A DNA stretch of 64,000 bases from Brevundimonas diminuta 470-4. Lineage in GTDB: Bacteria; Pseudomonadota; Alphaproteobacteria; Caulobacterales; Caulobacteraceae. Positions 60,639 through 64,000 of this stretch are shown piece after piece; within the stretch, counting starts at the first letter, position 1; each line of letters begins with the position of its first letter. The stretch lies in the NCBI GenBank assembly GCA_000318405.1, contig KB291743.1, positions 35,478 through 99,477 of the forward strand, given 5' to 3'. Under the pieces are notes generated by a model that saw nothing but the letters and a program-made list of their open reading frames with translations, was not told the DNA's origin and did no database searches. The position numbers and the translations under genes are program-made.

Positions 60639-61778
60639 TCATGCGCTGAGCGGCAAACGCACCGTGAAGCAGCTGCCCAGACCAGGGCCGTCGCTGGCGA
60701 GATCGATCGTGCCGTCGTGCAGTTCGACCAACTGCTTGACCAGCGCCAGGCCGATGCCCAGGCCGTCGCGGGAGCGGTCGTCGGGGCCTTTCGACTGAGC
60801 GAACAGCTCAAAGATCCGGTCCTTCAGATCAGCTGAGACGCCGATGCCATTGTCGGCGACATCAATTCGGATCTGATCCTGCTCGATCTCGACGGACAGG
60901 AGTATGCGGCCCTCGCGTGGAGTGTATTTGGCGGCGTTGGCGAGCAGGTTGCTGATCACCTGGGACAGGCGGGTAAAGTCGCCGTTCAGCCATACCGGCT
61001 CGGGCGGCAGGGAGACAGTCAGTTCGTGCGACGCAGCCTCGATCCTTGGACGGCTGGTGTCGATGGCCGAGTCGACGATGCTCTGCAGGCTCACCCGTTC
61101 TTGTTGGAGGGAAATCTTCCCCTGATCGATTCTGGCGACGTCCAGAAGGTCTTCGATCAGACGCGAAAGGTGGTGGGCCTGCACCTCCATGCGGGCGTGA
61201 ATCACGGCCTTGCGCTCTTCGTCCGACTGGCGTTGCAGCAGTTGAAGCCCGGCGTGCAGCGCCATGATGGGATTGCGCAGTTCATGGCCCAGCATGGCGA
61301 TGAAGTCGTTCTTGCGCCGATCAGCCTCGCGCAGGGCGTTGGCGTAGGCCTCCAGTTCATTGCGCTGGGCCAGGCTTTCCATGCGCTGGCGATACAGCTC
61401 GATGAAGACCTTCGCCTTGCTGCGCAGAATGTCCGCCTCAATGGGCTTCTGGATAAAGTCCACCGCGCCCGCTTCATAGCCCCTGAAGCGGCGCTGAAGA
61501 TCGGCGCTTCCGGCGGTGACGAAGATGATGGGGATGTGGCGGGCGTTGACATTGCCGCGCATGAATTCGGCCAGTTGAAAACCGTCCATGCCGGGCATCT
61601 GAACGTCGAGCAGCGCCAGGGCGACGTCATGAACCAGCAGCAGCTCCAGCGCCTCGTCGCCCGAACGGGCCTTGAGGCAGACCACGCCTTCGCTTTTCAG
61701 CAGAGCTTCCAGCGCCAGCAGGTTCTCCTCCAGATCGTCGACCAGCAGGAGATGAATCGGCTGTTCCGTGCTGGTCAT
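60639..61778 (-). CDS. REC-domain histidine kinase
   Basis: A 379-residue cytoplasmic protein. Receiver domain at about 8-125 (phospho-acceptor D58 in ALLDVQMPGMDG, switch Thr in FVTAGS, Lys in FIQKPIEA), a coiled linker, a HisKA dimerisation helix with H165 in AMLGHELRNPIMAL, and a HATPase domain with the N box NLLANAAKYTP, DNGIGV and DGLGIGLALVKQLVELH. The REC-first order means it may be controlled by phosphorylation from another kinase. The stop of cheB overlaps its start (ATGA). Fourth gene of a signalling operon with cheB, cheR and the edge gene. Confidence 0.92.
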   Translation of the reverse strand: MTSTEQPIHLLLVDDLEENLLALEALLKSEGVVCLKARSGDEALELLLVHDVALALLDVQMPGMDGFQLAEFMRGNVNARHIPIIFVTAGSADLQRRFRGYEAGAVDFIQKPIEADILRSKAKVFIELYRQRMESLAQRNELEAYANALREADRRKNDFIAMLGHELRNPIMALHAGLQLLQRQSDEERKAVIHARMEVQAHHLSRLIEDLLDVARIDQGKISLQQERVSLQSIVDSAIDTSRPRIEAASHELTVSLPPEPVWLNGDFTRLSQVISNLLANAAKYTPREGRILLSVEIEQDQIRIDVADNGIGVSADLKDRIFELFAQSKGPDDRSRDGLGIGLALVKQLVELHDGTIDLASDGPGLGSCFTVRLPLSA

Positions 61779-62350
61779 TCTCTTTCGAGACCTTTCAGAT
61801 AGTCGGCGATGCGGTCGAGCGGCAGCACGAGCGCGGCGTTGCAGGCCTGACGAGCGGCCTGAGGCATGGTTCGGGCATAGGCGGCGGCCGGATCCTGCAC
61901 CAGGGCGACGCCGCCGGCGGCGTGCACCGCCTTGAGGCCGGCTGCGCCGTCATTGTTGGCGCCGGTAAGGATGACGCCGATCAAGCCCTCGCCATAGGCG
62001 TCCGCGGCGCTCTCGAATAGAACGTCGATGGAGGGACGTGAGTAGTTGATCGCTTCGTCGGATGACAGGGCCAGGTCGCCGTTTTCTTCAACCAGGAGAT
62101 GGTAATCGGAGGGGGCGAAGTAGACCACGCCGGGGCGGGCGGTCTCCTTGTCCTCGGCTTCCTTCACCTCAAGTCCGCATTGGGCCTCGAAAAGAGGCGC
62201 CAGAACATTGCTGCGGTCGGCCGGGACGTGAAGGACGATGAAGATCGGCCAGGGGAAATCGGCGGGTAAAGCGGGCAGGAGGGCGAGCAGAGCCTGAACC
62301 CCCCCGGCCGAGGCGCCGATCACCACGGCCCGGTGCGGCGCTGAACTCAT
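61775..62350 (-). CDS. cheB: CheB-type protein-glutamate methylesterase, catalytic domain only
   Basis: A 191-residue stand-alone methylesterase that removes methyl groups from glutamates of receptor-like proteins. The triad S14 (GASAGG), H41 (VLHVPAD) and D134 (GANNDGAAGLKAV) is complete. The N-terminal receiver domain of chemotaxis CheB is missing, so it is not regulated by phosphorylation of its own REC domain. ATGA overlaps join it to cheR and to the REC-kinase. It may belong to a non-flagellar signalling system rather than to chemotaxis. Confidence 0.92.
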   Translation of the reverse strand: MSSAPHRAVVIGASAGGVQALLALLPALPADFPWPIFIVLHVPADRSNVLAPLFEAQCGLEVKEAEDKETARPGVVYFAPSDYHLLVEENGDLALSSDEAINYSRPSIDVLFESAADAYGEGLIGVILTGANNDGAAGLKAVHAAGGVALVQDPAAAYARTMPQAARQACNAALVLPLDRIADYLKGLERE

Positions 62351-63171
62351 GCCTCGCGTTTCCTGTAGATTTTTTCTTCGAGAACAAACTCGGAAAAGGC
62401 CGCAGCGTGCTGGGAGAAGCGCAGGCTTTCCTTCGACCCCACGCCGAGAAAGCCGTGTCGCGCCAGGGATTCCCTGAAAAGGCCGACGGCGCGGTCCTGA
62501 AGTCCTCGGTCGAAATAAATCATCACATTGCGGCAGGAGATCAGCTGCATTTCCGCAAAGACGGCGTCCGTGACCAGGCTGTGATCGGAGAAGACGACAT
62601 TGGCGCGCAGAGACTTGTCGAAGACGGCTCGCCCATAGTCCGCAGTGTAGTAGTCGGAGAGGGACGATCTCCCCCCTGATTTTTGATGGTTCTCGGTGAA
62701 TTTGCGGATCCTATCCAGCGGATAGATCCCGGCCTCTGCAGCCCTGAGGGCCTCGGGGTTGATATCCGTGGCGTAGAACAGCGTCCGGTCGAACAGGCCT
62801 TCCTCGCGAAACAGGATGGCCATGGAATAGAGCTCTTCGCCCGTGCTGCACCCCGCAATCCAGACCTTCAGCGATGGATAGGTGCGCAGGTGAGGCAGAA
62901 CCTGTTCGCGCAGGGCGCGGAAATAGCTGGGGTCGCGGAACATTTCGCTGACCTGAACGGTCAGGAAGCCGAGCAGGCGCGGCAGCATTTCGGGATCGTG
63001 CAGCACCCGTTCCTGAAGGGCGGTCAGGCTGGGCATGTTGAAATGGCTGCGCGCCTGCAGCAGACGGCGTTTGATCGACGCCCGCGCATAGTGGCGGAAG
63101 TCGTAATGGTAGCGCTGGTACAACGCCTCCAACAGCAGGCCGATCTCGATGTCTTCCGTCTGGTGAGGCAT
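62347..63171 (-). CDS. cheR: CheR-type protein-glutamate methyltransferase
   Basis: A 274-residue SAM-dependent enzyme that methylates receptor glutamates. The helical N domain has YHYDFRHYARASIKRRL, and the catalytic domain has VWIAGCSTGEELYSMAIL (SAM loop), YATDINPEAL (acidic SAM ligand) and QLISCRNVMIYFDRGLQ. No chemoreceptor is encoded in the visible part of the operon. It is preceded by the multi-REC gene with an 8-base gap and overlaps cheB. Confidence 0.94.
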   Translation of the reverse strand: MPHQTEDIEIGLLLEALYQRYHYDFRHYARASIKRRLLQARSHFNMPSLTALQERVLHDPEMLPRLLGFLTVQVSEMFRDPSYFRALREQVLPHLRTYPSLKVWIAGCSTGEELYSMAILFREEGLFDRTLFYATDINPEALRAAEAGIYPLDRIRKFTENHQKSGGRSSLSDYYTADYGRAVFDKSLRANVVFSDHSLVTDAVFAEMQLISCRNVMIYFDRGLQDRAVGLFRESLARHGFLGVGSKESLRFSQHAAAFSEFVLEEKIYRKREA

Positions 63172-63179
63172 TGCGGGGC

Positions 63180-64000
63180 TCAGCGGGGCATCCAGACGCG
63201 CACGAGCGACAGCAGCTTGTCCACGTCCAGCGGCTTGGCCATGTAGTCATTGGCGCCGGCCGCCATACAGCGTTCCTGATCGTCCGGCATGGCCTTGGCC
63301 GTCAGCATCAGCACAGGCAAGGTCTTCCAGCGGGGGTCTTTTCTCAGCTCGCGGGTCGCCGTCAGACCGTCCATGACCGGCATCATCACATCCATGAGCA
63401 CCAGGTCGACCGCCTTGGACGGATCGGTGGATGACCGATCCAGCGCTTCCAGCGCCTCCTTGCCGTTGCGGGCGATCTCGACCAGGGCGCCGCGCGGTTC
63501 CAGCACATTGGTCAGCGAATAGACGTTCCGCACGTCGTCCTCGACGATCAGAATGCGGCGGCCTTCCAGCACGGCGTCGCGGTTGCGGGCCTTGCGGATC
63601 ATCTTCTGCTGCTCGGGCGGGAGTTCCGCCACGACCTGGTGCAGGAACAGGGAGACCTCGTCCAGAAGCCGTTCCGGCGATTTGGCGCCCTTGATGATGA
63701 TGGAGTTGGAGTAGCGGCGCAGTTGTTGCTCATGATCGGGCGACAGGTCCCGGCCCGTATAGACGATGACCGGCGGGAAGCTGTGGCCGGTGTCGCGGCT
63801 GAGGGTCTCCAGAAGGGAGAAGCCCGAGGCGTCCGGCAGCGTCAGGTCCAGCACCATGCAGTCGAAGGTCTGGGTCTTGAGTTGCTCCAGACACTCTGCG
63901 GCGGTGCCGACGCCGACCGTTTCGACGTCGCCGGAACTCAGCAGGCGGCTGACTGCATCGCGCTGGACCAGATCGTCCTCCACGATCAGGACGCGCCGGA
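63180..64000 (-). CDS. multi-receiver response regulator or hybrid kinase, 3' part
   Basis: The frame is open through the window edge, so the N terminus is missing. The visible end has two receiver domains. The first starts at the edge (VLIVEDDLVQRDAV, phospho-acceptor in CMVLDLTLPDASG, Lys in IIIKGAKS); the second runs to the stop (ILIVEDDVRNVYSLTNVL, LVLMDVMMPVMDGL, MLTAKAM, YMAKPLD). Such pairs of C-terminal RECs are typical of large hybrid histidine kinases. It begins the operon with cheR, cheB and the REC-kinase, and is its likely input component. Confidence 0.9.
   Translation of the reverse strand, partial: RRVLIVEDDLVQRDAVSRLLSSGDVETVGVGTAAECLEQLKTQTFDCMVLDLTLPDASGFSLLETLSRDTGHSFPPVIVYTGRDLSPDHEQQLRRYSNSIIIKGAKSPERLLDEVSLFLHQVVAELPPEQQKMIRKARNRDAVLEGRRILIVEDDVRNVYSLTNVLEPRGALVEIARNGKEALEALDRSSTDPSKAVDLVLMDVMMPVMDGLTATRELRKDPRWKTLPVLMLTAKAMPDDQERCMAAGANDYMAKPLDVDKLLSLVRVWMPR

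Overview
The window looks like chromosomal DNA of a Caulobacterales alphaproteobacterium, most likely Brevundimonas or a close relative. The evidence is high GC content, a MipZ division-plane ATPase, a TipN-like polarity protein with two membrane segments and a long coiled coil, and alphaproteobacterial versions of the mre/rod, hut, tam and valS loci. I saw no insertion sequence, prophage, CRISPR array or rRNA operon. One tRNA gene, tRNA-Lys(TTT), is present.

Layout. 0.1-4.2 kb: hemB, then a valine/branched-chain catabolic pair (acyl-CoA dehydrogenase and 3-hydroxyisobutyryl-CoA hydrolase) separated by a membrane protein. 4.2-7.3 kb: aromatic amino acid genes, namely class II DAHP synthase, a prephenate dehydratase without an ACT domain, and chorismate mutase. 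The chorismate mutase follows an unannotated 33-codon leader whose end is packed with Phe and Tyr codons. 7.3-14.4 kb: SPOR lipoprotein, mipZ, a membrane J-domain protein, a TrmN6-like methylase, a polyprenyl diphosphate synthase, an aspartate/prephenate-type aminotransferase, a TVP38-family protein and a GST. 14.6-20.5 kb: the elongasome cluster mreB-mreC-mreD-mrdA-rodA. 20.5-32.9 kb: mixed housekeeping genes (prolyl aminopeptidase, an MFS transporter, a pyroglutamyl-peptidase-like protein lacking its cysteine, tipN, a PLD/EEP pair, a TPM-TPM-LemA operon, folD). 33-37 kb: two secreted proteins made only of PPC domains flank a type 2 IPP isomerase gene that seems to start at CTG. 37.3-43.4 kb: a complete divergent histidine utilisation locus (hutUH and hutCGI) around a palindromic operator. 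43.6-47 kb: a lone 1125-residue MmeI-like restriction-modification protein. 47.1-53.8 kb: valS, a tlyA gene with an apparent frameshift, a glycine-zipper protein, an RlmD-like RNA methylase and a PA0069-type radical SAM protein. 53.9-60.2 kb: tamB and tamA, then a small lipoprotein with a possible SD-sequestering hairpin. 60.4-64 kb: tRNA-Lys, then a signalling operon on the minus strand (multi-REC protein running off the edge, cheR, cheB, REC-histidine kinase).

The strongest unexplained signal is the Phe/Tyr leader peptide before chorismate mutase, which suggests ribosome-mediated control of the Phe/Tyr branch. Also notable are the HutC operator with a 14/17 match upstream of an MFS transporter gene 18 kb away, the tlyA frameshift, the CTG start of fni and the degenerate active sites noted under individual genes.
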